Below are positions 1-6,030 of a stretch of 7,290 bases of DNA, in pieces (position 1 is the first letter of the stretch; the number at the start of each line of letters is the position of its first letter). Under the pieces are notes generated by a model. That model did no database searches, was not told the DNA's origin, and saw nothing but the letters and a program-made list of their open reading frames with translations. The stretch is from Gemmatimonadota bacterium (GTDB lineage: Bacteria > Gemmatimonadota > Gemmatimonadetes > Longimicrobiales > Gaopeijiaceae): the NCBI GenBank assembly GCA_002731735.1, contig PCCM01000128.1:1-7290 (forward strand). Direction: 5' to 3'. The position numbers and the translations under genes were made by a program.

Positions 1-115
1 GCTATCCAACACTGTTCTGCGTGTCCAATTATACTAGGCAGGTTGCGAGAATACTTCTGGACTGAGCGTTCTTCTCGCTGGGGTGGCATTTCCGGTATCT
101 GTCGCAATTTACTGT

Positions 116-149
116 GCTAGCGACGACAGTCCTTACACCACCTGCTAGC
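116..149. repeat. Pair of GCTAGC palindromes
   Basis: The self-complementary hexamer GCTAGC occurs at 116-121 and again at 144-149, 22 bases apart, so the two copies form both a direct and an inverted repeat. The flanks extend the inverted symmetry only imperfectly (ACTGT before the first copy, AGTG after the second). This could be an operator or a weak hairpin, or simply chance. Confidence 0.2.
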
Positions 150-202
150 AGTGGCCGCAGCCTACTTTCCGGGTGTGCCCGATTCTCACCTCGCCCTAAT
201 AA

Positions 203-234
203 TTGACCGCTTCGATCCTGTCCTTCACATTATC
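203..234 (+). promoter_or_regulatory. Putative promoter/regulatory element of the first secreted-protein gene
   Basis: A TTGACC hexamer at 203-208 resembles a bacterial -35 box. Seventeen bases later lies CACATT (226-231), a poor -10 that keeps only the A at position 2 and T at position 6. Transcription from it would start near 238 and give a leader of about 43 bases before the ATG at 281. The call rests mainly on an ungapped second copy at 4679-4710, also upstream of a secreted-protein gene, with 23 of 32 positions identical. It may be a promoter, a regulator site or both. Confidence 0.4.
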
Positions 235-280
235 TTGAGTGACGGGCAGTATCATGAATCCAGTTGGATTGGAGAGTGAA

Positions 281-1318
281 ATGAGCAAGCGTATGGCGAT
301 GGTGTTTCTCTGCGTAACCGTAGCGCTCGGCGTCGTATCGACCGCGGCGGCGCAGGACAGAGCCTCCGAGGCCGAGTGGGAAGTCCCCAGAACACCCGAC
401 GGCCGCCCGGATCTTCAGGGGATCTGGACCAACCAGTCGATGACTCCGACCCAACGTCGAGGGGACCAGGGACCGGTCTATACGCCTGAAGAGGTCGCCG
501 AGATCGAACGAGGGTATGCGGACCGTGAGGCGAGTGCAGCCCAGGCGAGCGACCCGAATCGTCCGCCACCAGAACCCAAGAACACCATTTCTGTCGCGGA
601 CTCGTACAACGACGTCTATTTCCAGAGGGGTAACGGGGTGGCGGTCGTCTACGGAGAACCCAGGACTTCGCTCATCACCTTTCCGTCTAATGGCCGCATT
701 CCCCCACGTACGCCCGAGGCTCGAGCGCGCAGAGCGGAGAGCCGGGAGGCCAGAGGGCAATTTGGCCAGTACGACCACCCGGAACTGAGACCACTCGCAG
801 AACGTTGCCTCACTTCATACGGCTCCCCTGCCGGACCGCCGATGCTCCCGACCGGGCTCTACAACAGCAACTACATCATCGTACAGACGCCCGATCATGT
901 GTTGATCATGACGGAGATGGTCCACGACGCGCGGATCATCCGGATAGGTGATGGCCCGAAGCTGCCCCCACACATTCGTCCCTGGATGGGAGACTCGTGG
1001 GGCCATTGGGAGGGCGATGTGCTCGTGGTCGAGACCACCAACATCCATCCGCTGCAGCCGTACTCCTCAGCAGAAATGAAGGTCACCGAGCGGTTCAGCC
1101 GGATGCGAGAGGATGCTGTCCTCTACGAGTTCATGGTCGACGATCCGTCGACCTACGCGGAGCCGTGGGGAGGACAGATCCCGATGACGACAATGCCCGA
1201 CCAGATGTACGAGTACGCTTGTCAGGAGGGCAATTACGCACTCTCGGCCGTTTTAAGCGGTGCGCGTTATCAGGAGAGGATGGAGGCTGAGGAAGCGAAT
1301 GACTCTCGGCGTGATTGA
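281..1318 (+). CDS. Secreted protein of unknown function, 'PDLQGIW' environmental family
   Basis: This is a 345-residue exported protein. The ATG at 281 is chosen because GGAGAG (271-276) lies at ribosome-binding distance and the protein then opens with a classical signal peptide: MSKR, a hydrophobic stretch at residues 6-20, and likely cleavage after A24 (TAAA|QD). In-frame GTG 239 and ATG 254 would add residues in front of that signal. The mature protein starts with a PRTPDGRPDLQGIW motif (36-49). Further conserved-looking blocks are MVHDARIIRIG (213-223), GHWEGDVLVVETTN (241-254), a VTERFSR segment near 268-274, and YEYACQEGNYAL near 310-321. As recalled, this pattern is typical of a large paralogous family of uncharacterised secreted proteins in Acidobacteriota and Gemmatimonadota. 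The regular W/G-rich strands suggest a beta-rich fold, which is inference. No catalytic signature is recognised. A terminator candidate follows, so the gene is probably transcribed alone. Confidence 0.85.
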   Translation: MSKRMAMVFLCVTVALGVVSTAAAQDRASEAEWEVPRTPDGRPDLQGIWTNQSMTPTQRRGDQGPVYTPEEVAEIERGYADREASAAQASDPNRPPPEPKNTISVADSYNDVYFQRGNGVAVVYGEPRTSLITFPSNGRIPPRTPEARARRAESREARGQFGQYDHPELRPLAERCLTSYGSPAGPPMLPTGLYNSNYIIVQTPDHVLIMTEMVHDARIIRIGDGPKLPPHIRPWMGDSWGHWEGDVLVVETTNIHPLQPYSSAEMKVTERFSRMREDAVLYEFMVDDPSTYAEPWGGQIPMTTMPDQMYEYACQEGNYALSAVLSGARYQERMEAEEANDSRRD

Positions 1319-1343
1319 GAGCCTGCTGTAACACGACCTGAGA

Positions 1344-1379
1344 GACGCCCACCCGATCGTTCGGCGGTGGCCGTCTTTT
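1344..1379 (+). terminator. Probable intrinsic terminator of the first secreted-protein gene
   Basis: About 25 bases after the TGA at 1316-1318, GACGCCCACC (1344-1353) can pair with GGTGGCCGTC (1366-1375) in a 10-base stem with one mismatch. Within the 12-base loop, CGA (1354-1356) can pair with TCG (1361-1363). The stem is followed at once by TTTT (1376-1379). A GC-rich stem, a short T run and the position after a stop codon together fit a rho-independent terminator. Confidence 0.6.
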
Positions 1380-1390
1380 GGATCTTCAGC

Positions 1391-1419
1391 CCGGCTACCC
1401 TTTTCGATATCGTAGCCGG
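1391..1419. repeat. Perfect 8-bp inverted repeat upstream of aspartokinase
   Basis: CCGGCTAC (1391-1398) is exactly complementary to GTAGCCGG (1412-1419), with a 13-base loop. No T run follows on the + strand, so it is a weak terminator candidate there. It may be a second stop signal after the terminator at 1344-1379, or a hairpin in the aspartokinase leader. There is no ATG-started leader peptide between it and the aspartokinase start, so classical amino-acid attenuation is not supported. Confidence 0.4.
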
Positions 1420-1497
1420 CGGATTCATTCTGAGGTCCTTCTACCCACGGCCCCGCAGGCCACCGACTAGCATCAAAACCATCCCAGGTCGACAACG

Positions 1498-2805
1498 ATG
1501 ATCATCATGAAGTTCGGTGGGACCTCGCTAGGGACCGCGCAATCCATCCAGAACGTTTTCCGTATCGTCCGCGACCGCATTGACCTGGACCCTGTGCTCG
1601 TGGTTTCGGCGCATGCGGGCGTGACAAATTCCCTCGCTGAGATCGCGCGAACCGCACCCGGTGGTGACGCCGACGTCTCCAAGATCGAGGACTTCCACCG
1701 CCGACTTCTGGACGGTCTCGACTTGCCGGTCGACCTCCTCGACGAACAGCTCGGCGAGATGGCCGACCTGGTGCGAGGGATGACGCTCGTGTCGGAGGCC
1801 AGTCCCAGGGTTCGGGATCTCCTGCTGAGTTTTGGCGAGCGGTGCTCGACGCGGCTCGTTGCAGCCTACTTCAACCAGCAAGGGATGGAGGCCCAGGCGG
1901 TCGATGCGTTCGAGGTCGGCTTACGCACTGACGGCAACTTCGGCCGCGCGCGACCTCTTGCCGACGATGGTCGGATCGCCGAGAACATGAGTAAGATCGA
2001 GGGCGTCCCGATTCTGACCGGCTTCCTCGGCCGTGACCCCGACGGGAACATCACCACGCTAGGCCGAAACGGCTCCGACTTCTCGGCGGCTCTGTTCGGC
2101 AACGCGCTCGATGCCTCGGAGATTCAGATCTGGACCGACGTCGATGGGGTGATGACTGCCGATCCGCGACTGGTGGAGTCTGCGCGGCAGATCCCGACCA
2201 TGAGCTTTGGCGAAGCAAGTGAGCTCGCCTACTACGGCGGCAAAGTGCTCCACCCGGCGACGATCCTGCCGGCGATGGAGAAGTCCATCCCTGTGCGGGT
2301 CCTGAACACTAACAACGCCGACAACACCGGGACGGTCGTTTTGGCGACCTACGAGGAGTCCGGCGCCCCCGTCAGGGCCGTCGTGCACAAGGACGACATT
2401 CACCTGATCAACCTCGTGTCCCCACCGATGCTGCAACAGCACGGGTTCCTCGCAAAGGTGTTTGGTATTGCCGAGACCCATGGGGTCGACGTCGATCTTG
2501 TCGCTACGTCCGAGGTCTCGATCACAATGACCGCGGATCGCGCTGACCATCTACCGTCGTTCTGCGACGAGCTTAACCAGTTGGGTGATGTGACGGTCGA
2601 GCCTGGCCATGCACTGATTTGTGTCGTCGGCCAAGGGATCGCACACACTCATGGCATTGCGGCGCAAGTGTTGAGTACACTGGCTGAAGCGGGGGTACAT
2701 GTTCGAGTGATCAGTCAGGGGGCGATCAAGGTAAATATCGGTCTCGTGATCAACCAGGCCGACGTCCACGAGGCCGTCAATCGCTTACACTCCCATTTCT
2801 TTTAG
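1498..2805 (+). CDS. lysC: Aspartate kinase (monofunctional, two C-terminal ACT domains)
   Basis: This enzyme phosphorylates L-aspartate with ATP to L-4-aspartyl phosphate, the first step toward lysine, threonine, methionine and diaminopimelate, in the cytoplasm. At 435 residues it has the usual length of a monofunctional enzyme. The kinase domain shows KFGGTS (5-10), VVSAHAGVTNSL (35-46), FGER (112-115), TLGRNGSDFSA (187-197), WTDVDGVMTADPR (212-224) and YYGGKVLHP (245-253). Two ACT regions follow, at about 305-370 and 373-433. The first has HGFLAKVFGI...VDLVATSEVS, close to the lysine-binding region of E. coli LysC as recalled, so lysine feedback is likely; this is inference. GRNGSD in the kinase domain resembles the ThrA-type variant, so the symbol is a best guess and no homoserine dehydrogenase domain is fused. 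ATG 1498 gives the full N-terminus; ATG 1507 (MKFGGTS) is an alternative, and both lack a strong ribosome-binding site. No other pathway gene is adjacent. Confidence 0.95.
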   Translation: MIIMKFGGTSLGTAQSIQNVFRIVRDRIDLDPVLVVSAHAGVTNSLAEIARTAPGGDADVSKIEDFHRRLLDGLDLPVDLLDEQLGEMADLVRGMTLVSEASPRVRDLLLSFGERCSTRLVAAYFNQQGMEAQAVDAFEVGLRTDGNFGRARPLADDGRIAENMSKIEGVPILTGFLGRDPDGNITTLGRNGSDFSAALFGNALDASEIQIWTDVDGVMTADPRLVESARQIPTMSFGEASELAYYGGKVLHPATILPAMEKSIPVRVLNTNNADNTGTVVLATYEESGAPVRAVVHKDDIHLINLVSPPMLQQHGFLAKVFGIAETHGVDVDLVATSEVSITMTADRADHLPSFCDELNQLGDVTVEPGHALICVVGQGIAHTHGIAAQVLSTLAEAGVHVRVISQGAIKVNIGLVINQADVHEAVNRLHSHFF

Positions 2806-2843
2806 CCGGCGCTTCATCGACCGGTGGTCGACCAGCGGCCGGC
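2805..2843. terminator. Hairpin between convergent genes, possible bidirectional terminator
   Basis: In the 45-base gap between two convergent stops lies a two-part stem. The outer arms GCCGGCGCT (2805-2813) and AGCGGCCGGC (2834-2843) pair with one bulged base. The inner arms TCGACC (2817-2822) and GGTCGA (2826-2831) pair perfectly around a GGT loop. Neither strand has a T run after the stem, so efficient rho-independent termination is uncertain, but the position suits separation of the two convergent transcripts. Confidence 0.45.
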
Positions 2844-2850
2844 CAATGGG

Positions 2851-3987
2851 TCAGCCGCCTGTGACCGTGAACTTCTGCACGCGCCGCCCCGTGGAAGCCT
2901 CACCCACGTAGATGTTGCCCTGCGAATCCACGCTCATGCCGTGTGGCCGCAGGAACTGGCCGACCTGGCGACCGCCACGCCCGAACTCGCCAACGACTTC
3001 CAGATCGGATCGGCGGAGGACCCACACTTTGTGGTTCGTACCGTCCGCGAGGTAGAGCCACTCCTGGTCCGCATCGGGCGACAGCCCAACCACAAAAGCG
3101 GAGCCCGATGAGCGGGTTTCCGGAGCGATGATCTTTTCCGTCACGAACTCGCCGCTCTGCTGGAAGACCTGGATACGATTGCCGCGGCGATCGGCCACAT
3201 AGATGAGTCCGTCGTTTGAGCCGATGAGGCCGTGAGGTGTGGAAAACTGCCGCGGGGCTGGACCGTCCGGATCGCGGTTGGACCGGTACGTGTCGTCGGG
3301 CCGTTCCCCGTATGCACCCCAGTGACGTAAGTAGGCCCCCGTTTCGCCATCGAACACGATCACGCGGCGATTGCTGTATCCGTCGGAGATGAAAACCTCG
3401 TTCGTCGACGGATCCACCCAGATCCCCGACGGCCCCCCGAGAAGACTCTCGTCATTGCTGCCCCCGGTCACCTCGTACTCCCCTATCTGCATCACCAGCT
3501 CTCCGCTACGCGTGAACTTCATGACGCGGTGATGTCGAAACGTCCCGATCCACACGAAGTCGTTGTGGTCGATGAACAATCCGTGCGCGTTTCTCGGGAA
3601 CTCAGAGATGTCCTGTGTAGCAGGGTCACCCCACCCCTGGACCACGTTGCCCTGGGCGTCGAACTCGATCACGACGGGAGCCGGCACACAGCACGTGCCG
3701 AGCGGCGGATCTTGGGCGGCCGAGATCTCCTCGGGCGTGAGCGTCTCGGGGAGATGGGTGACCCAAACGTGATCCTGCGCGTCCACAAAGACCGCGGTGA
3801 CGGCACCCATGATCCACTTGTCGGGCATCTCGAGAGGCCACGACGGGTCGACCGTAAACGTCGGGACGTCACCGCTGGCATCGCGAGCGCGCGTTGCCTC
3901 ACTATCCTCAGCCCCCATGCATGAACCCAGGAAGGGTGCGGCGAACAGGATCACGCCGATCGGCAGAATTCTAGGCGATCTCTGCAT
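2851..3987 (-). CDS. NHL-repeat six-bladed beta-propeller lipoprotein
   Basis: This 378-residue protein is probably a lipid-anchored extracytoplasmic beta-propeller. The start at 3987 is supported by GGAG on the minus strand (3997-4000), nine bases upstream. The N-terminus has a short charged region, a hydrophobic stretch (8-20) and a lipobox L20-G21-S22-C23, so C23 is the likely lipidated residue. After a short linker come VDPSWPLEMPDKWIMG (46-61) and repeated NHL-type blades. Signatures are FVDAQDHVWV (67-76), NAHGLFIDHNDFVWIG (133-148), GPSGIWVDPSTNEVFISD (185-202), TPHGLIGSNDGLIYVADRRGNRIQVF (250-275), LYLADGTNHKVWVL (311-324) and RPHGMSVDSQGNIYVGE (347-363). NHL propellers usually bind ligands or partners; some relatives are peptidyl-hydroxyglycine lyases, but no specific activity can be assigned. 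An adjacent cysteine pair (C99-C100) sits in a PLGTCCVPAP insert. The next gene upstream on this strand is 111 bases away, so co-transcription is possible but not shown. Confidence 0.88.
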   Translation of the reverse strand: MQRSPRILPIGVILFAAPFLGSCMGAEDSEATRARDASGDVPTFTVDPSWPLEMPDKWIMGAVTAVFVDAQDHVWVTHLPETLTPEEISAAQDPPLGTCCVPAPVVIEFDAQGNVVQGWGDPATQDISEFPRNAHGLFIDHNDFVWIGTFRHHRVMKFTRSGELVMQIGEYEVTGGSNDESLLGGPSGIWVDPSTNEVFISDGYSNRRVIVFDGETGAYLRHWGAYGERPDDTYRSNRDPDGPAPRQFSTPHGLIGSNDGLIYVADRRGNRIQVFQQSGEFVTEKIIAPETRSSGSAFVVGLSPDADQEWLYLADGTNHKVWVLRRSDLEVVGEFGRGGRQVGQFLRPHGMSVDSQGNIYVGEASTGRRVQKFTVTGG

Positions 3988-4098
3988 TCTTCAATTCTCC
4001 GTGAGGGGGCCTCGTGGGATCGAGGAGGGTCCAAAGTGCCGCTCGGCTCTGTGCCTGGCAATCCACTCCCGCTTGGTCCCCGAACGGTTCTAACGCAC

Positions 4099-4506
4099 CT
4101 AGTTTTCCTTCTTGCGTCCGGCGTTCGAGTGCTCGAGGTGTTTCCAGGTGTCGCCGCGCCGGACCGCTAGAATCGTACTTGGCGAGACCTTCAGAAGCGT
4201 GGCCCAGTGTCCGGCCGCGTTGCGCCAGTAGCCCCGTTCATCGTCCCAGTCGTCCAAGACCTCCCGGACCTGTGTTTCCTCCAAGAGAGCGTGCGGCGAC
4301 TTTTCCCCCTGGAGCCAGGGGTTATCGGACCAGCGCCTTCGTTCTTGGATGGGGCCCGGAGCCTTGGCGCCGGAGTGCCCGAGACAATAATGCCGGACCT
4401 GACTGGCTGTATAGTCGGGGGAAATATTGGCGATGTCGGTATAGAACCGACCCTCTTGAGCGAGGTCCCTCCACTTTACGATCAACGCTAGGGGGGGCTT
4501 TGGCAT
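4099..4506 (-). CDS. Small putative DNA-binding protein with two helix-turn-helix-like segments
   Basis: This is a 135-residue basic protein. The start is ATG at 4506, with a weak AGG just upstream. An in-frame TTG at 4551 would add 15 low-complexity residues (Pro, Ser and Thr rich), which argues against it. The first segment (about 11-44) reads WRDLAQEGRFYTDIANISP followed by YTASQVRHYCLG, which fits three helices of a helix-turn-helix. The second (about 74-124) has TQVREVLDDWDDE, then WATLLKVSPS and TILAVRRGDTWKHL. The last resembles the 'VSxSTIxxIxRGxTWKHL' pattern of modular DNA-binding domains often found in phage and homing-endonuclease proteins, as recalled. A GPIQERRRW...WLQG linker (51-66) joins them. 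No nuclease motif is present, so this is a stand-alone DNA-binding candidate: regulator, phage-derived remnant or nucleoid factor. Family motifs on this strand make the overlapping + strand frames unlikely. It lies divergent from the CMD-like gene, which it could regulate; that is only inference. Confidence 0.7.
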   Translation of the reverse strand: MPKPPLALIVKWRDLAQEGRFYTDIANISPDYTASQVRHYCLGHSGAKAPGPIQERRRWSDNPWLQGEKSPHALLEETQVREVLDDWDDERGYWRNAAGHWATLLKVSPSTILAVRRGDTWKHLEHSNAGRKKEN

Positions 4507-4772
4507 GACCTGTCTTTCGGTTGGGGTAGAGGCGGGCTGGGACACCGGCAAGCCGATGCTATCTTACGGGAGAGTCACACACAAGCCTACATGTCAAGCG
4601 TTGGCGGTTACAGTAAGGATGTAGCGCTCGCTGGGGTCACGGGCTATGCGCACTACTCCTCACCTCGTTGGCATCCAGTTGACCGGGCTGGTCCTGCCCC
4701 TCACTGTATCACTGACTCGTCAAAGGGCTCTGGCGTCGTGCTTTTCCAAACAGCGAACACCCGGAGGTTACC
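4507..4772. other. Divergent intergenic region
   Basis: These 266 bases separate the minus-strand DNA-binding protein from the + strand CMD-like gene and must hold promoters for at least one of them. A promoter-like element for the + strand gene is at 4679-4710. On the minus strand a consensus TTGACA lies at 4592-4597, but no acceptable -10 is found 16-19 bases beyond it. No tRNA and no credible small gene is seen; a 61-codon + strand frame from 4591 lacks a ribosome-binding site and family motifs. Confidence 0.5.
4679..4710 (+). promoter_or_regulatory. Putative promoter/regulatory element of the tandem CMD-like gene
   Basis: TTGACC (4679-4684) resembles a -35 box, with CACTGT (4702-4707) 17 bases downstream as a weak -10 that keeps A2 and T6. 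A start near 4714 would give a leader of about 59 bases. The element aligns without gaps to 203-234 with 23 of 32 identical positions. The shared blocks are TTGACCG at offset 1, TCCTG at 14, CC at 20, TCAC at 23 and TATC at 29. The TATC block beyond the -10 and the central TCCTG suggest more than a plain promoter, possibly a shared regulator site. Confidence 0.4.
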
Positions 4773-5972
4773 ATGAAGCGCTTCTGTGCGTGCCTCTTTC
4801 TCAGCATGCTGGTTTCGCCCGTTGGGCAGGTTATTGCTCAGTCGCGTCCGGATGCTCCGGGCAGCCGCGAGCCTGTTCGCCTGACCACACCCCGTATCGC
4901 CCCGCTCCCTGAGTCCGAATGGACCGATCGGCACCGTGCGCTGGTCCGAGAGTATGCGCCGGACGGACGCGTGGGGAACGCCCTCTCGACACTGATGCAC
5001 GTGCCAGAGCTCGCCGAGGCTGTCATGCGGTTTGACAGGTTCCTCGAGCAGGAATCAGCGTTGGAGCCACGTCATCGGTCGCTTCTTCTGCTTCGGACGG
5101 CGTGGCTGACGCACAACCAGTACCAATGGTCGGTGTTCGCATCGAACGGCCGTGCGGCCGGACTCACGGATGCAGAGCTGCGTCGCATCGCTGTGGGACC
5201 CGACGCCGATGGCTGGGACGACTTCGATGCCACGCACCTCCGTCTGGCCGACGAGCTCTATCGGAACTCTTACGTGTCCGACCAGACCTGGACGACGCTG
5301 GGCGTCCACTATAACCTGCTCCAGATGATGGAAGCGGTGGCGAACGTCAACCAGTCCACGCTGCTCGCCATGATGTTGAATTCCCTGGGGGTACAGCCCA
5401 ACGATTGGACGACCGACCGGTTGCCGACGGATGTTGCCTACCGTGTGGCGGTGCCGGAACGGGAGCCGGCGCTCGTCAATCCACGGATCGCGCCACTCGA
5501 AGGCAGAGGGATCAGGGTCACCCGGACGTTCGGCCGTCACCCCCGTCTGTCCGCGGTCCAAGGTGGAACGTACAACTTCGTGCTGGGCGCATCGCCTCTG
5601 ACCGACCATGACCGCGAGTTGCTCATCCTTCGCATCGGCTGGAACTGCCAGGCCGAATACGAATGGGCGAAGCACGTCGGCAGTGTGGGTCGCGCGAGAG
5701 ATCACGGGCTGGAACCACAGCTCATCGCCCAGGGACCCGGTGCCGATGGCTGGAGCCCGTTCTCGGTAACGCTGCTGATTTTGGCGGATGAGCTCTATCG
5801 CGACGCAGCGGTTTCGAACGAGACTTGGGATGCCATCACCACCGACTTCGACACTCGCGAGACCATCTCGGCGCTGATGACCGTGAGCACGTATCGGCTC
5901 GTCTCTATGTCGCTCAACGCGTTCGGGGTACAGATCCTGGAAACTGACGAGGGGCTGCCGGACATTCCCTAG
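4773..5972 (+). CDS. Secreted tandem carboxymuconolactone decarboxylase-like (CMD/AhpD-like) protein
   Basis: This is a 399-residue exported protein built from two CMD-like domains. GGAGG (4763-4767), five bases before the ATG, is a strong ribosome-binding site. Residues 1-23 form a signal peptide with likely cleavage after VIA (Q23 next). Copy 1 (about 40-208) and copy 2 (about 237-387) share PRIAPL (40-45, 237-242), LRTAW/LRIGW (107-111, 286-290), a GP.ADGW block (142-148, 321-327), ADELYR (159-164, 338-343) and SLGVQ/AFGVQ near their ends. Copy 2 keeps the family's WNCQAEYEWAKH (290-301). In copy 1 the aligned segment is WLTHNQYQWSVF (111-122), so the Cys, both Glu and the His are replaced. 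Ordinary members of this family are single domains of under 200 residues and cytoplasmic, as recalled; they act as lactone decarboxylases or as AhpD-like peroxidase partners. Substrate and activity here are unknown. Copy 2 could be catalytic and copy 1 structural, which is inference. Confidence 0.88.
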   Translation: MKRFCACLFLSMLVSPVGQVIAQSRPDAPGSREPVRLTTPRIAPLPESEWTDRHRALVREYAPDGRVGNALSTLMHVPELAEAVMRFDRFLEQESALEPRHRSLLLLRTAWLTHNQYQWSVFASNGRAAGLTDAELRRIAVGPDADGWDDFDATHLRLADELYRNSYVSDQTWTTLGVHYNLLQMMEAVANVNQSTLLAMMLNSLGVQPNDWTTDRLPTDVAYRVAVPEREPALVNPRIAPLEGRGIRVTRTFGRHPRLSAVQGGTYNFVLGASPLTDHDRELLILRIGWNCQAEYEWAKHVGSVGRARDHGLEPQLIAQGPGADGWSPFSVTLLILADELYRDAAVSNETWDAITTDFDTRETISALMTVSTYRLVSMSLNAFGVQILETDEGLPDIP

Positions 5973-6030
5973 AAGGCTATAGTTTGGCCGTGTGGTGATG
6001 TACCGTTGGGGCGCCGGATGAAGGGAAGAG

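Larger units (their letters stand above)
1..238. other. Left-edge region without a supportable gene
   Basis: No convincing coding region, tRNA or rRNA is seen here. One + strand frame is open from the window edge to a TAG at 118-120 (39 codons). Its translation shows no family motif, so it could be the tail of a gene outside the window or chance. The stretch is richer in A and T near the left end than the coding DNA downstream. It holds two GCTAGC hexamers (116-121, 144-149) and, near its right end, the promoter-like element of the first gene. Confidence 0.5.

Noticed and set aside
28..56. Minus-strand TATAAT at 28-33 as a leftward promoter.
   Set aside because: No -35-like hexamer lies 16-19 bases upstream and there is no extended -10. 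A single hexamer in an A/T-richer stretch is weak evidence.
2059..2550. 163-codon minus-strand open frame.
   Set aside because: Antisense shadow of aspartokinase; no motif of its own.
3529..3924. 131-codon + strand open frame.
   Set aside because: Antisense shadow of the NHL-repeat lipoprotein, with no ribosome-binding site or family motif.
4421..4491. Possible minus-strand tRNA: the + strand reads a 'VGIEPTLL...PPLYDQR' peptide of the sort produced by translating tRNA genes antisense, and GTCGG/CCGAC could be a T-stem.
   Set aside because: The putative T-loop TTCTATA departs from the TTCRANY pattern, and no matching acceptor strand, anticodon arm or D arm is found. The minus strand is explained by the HTH-like gene.
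4014..4508. 164-codon + strand open frame overlapping the small DNA-binding gene.
   Set aside because: Its translation is Arg, Pro and Ser rich with no family pattern, while the opposite strand encodes recognisable HTH-like segments.
4569..4597. Minus-strand promoter based on a consensus TTGACA at 4592-4597.
   Set aside because: The bases 16-19 downstream are CTCTCC-like, not a -10. The nearest TAAGAT is 25 bases away, too far for a standard promoter.
4591..4776. 61-codon + strand open frame in the divergent intergenic region.
   Set aside because: No ribosome-binding site, no motif, and it runs into the start of the CMD-like gene in another frame.
5055..5705. 216-codon minus-strand open frame.
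   Set aside because: It lies entirely antisense to the CMD-like gene, which has clear family motifs, a signal peptide and a ribosome-binding site. The antisense frame shows no recognisable motif and is typical of GC-rich DNA.
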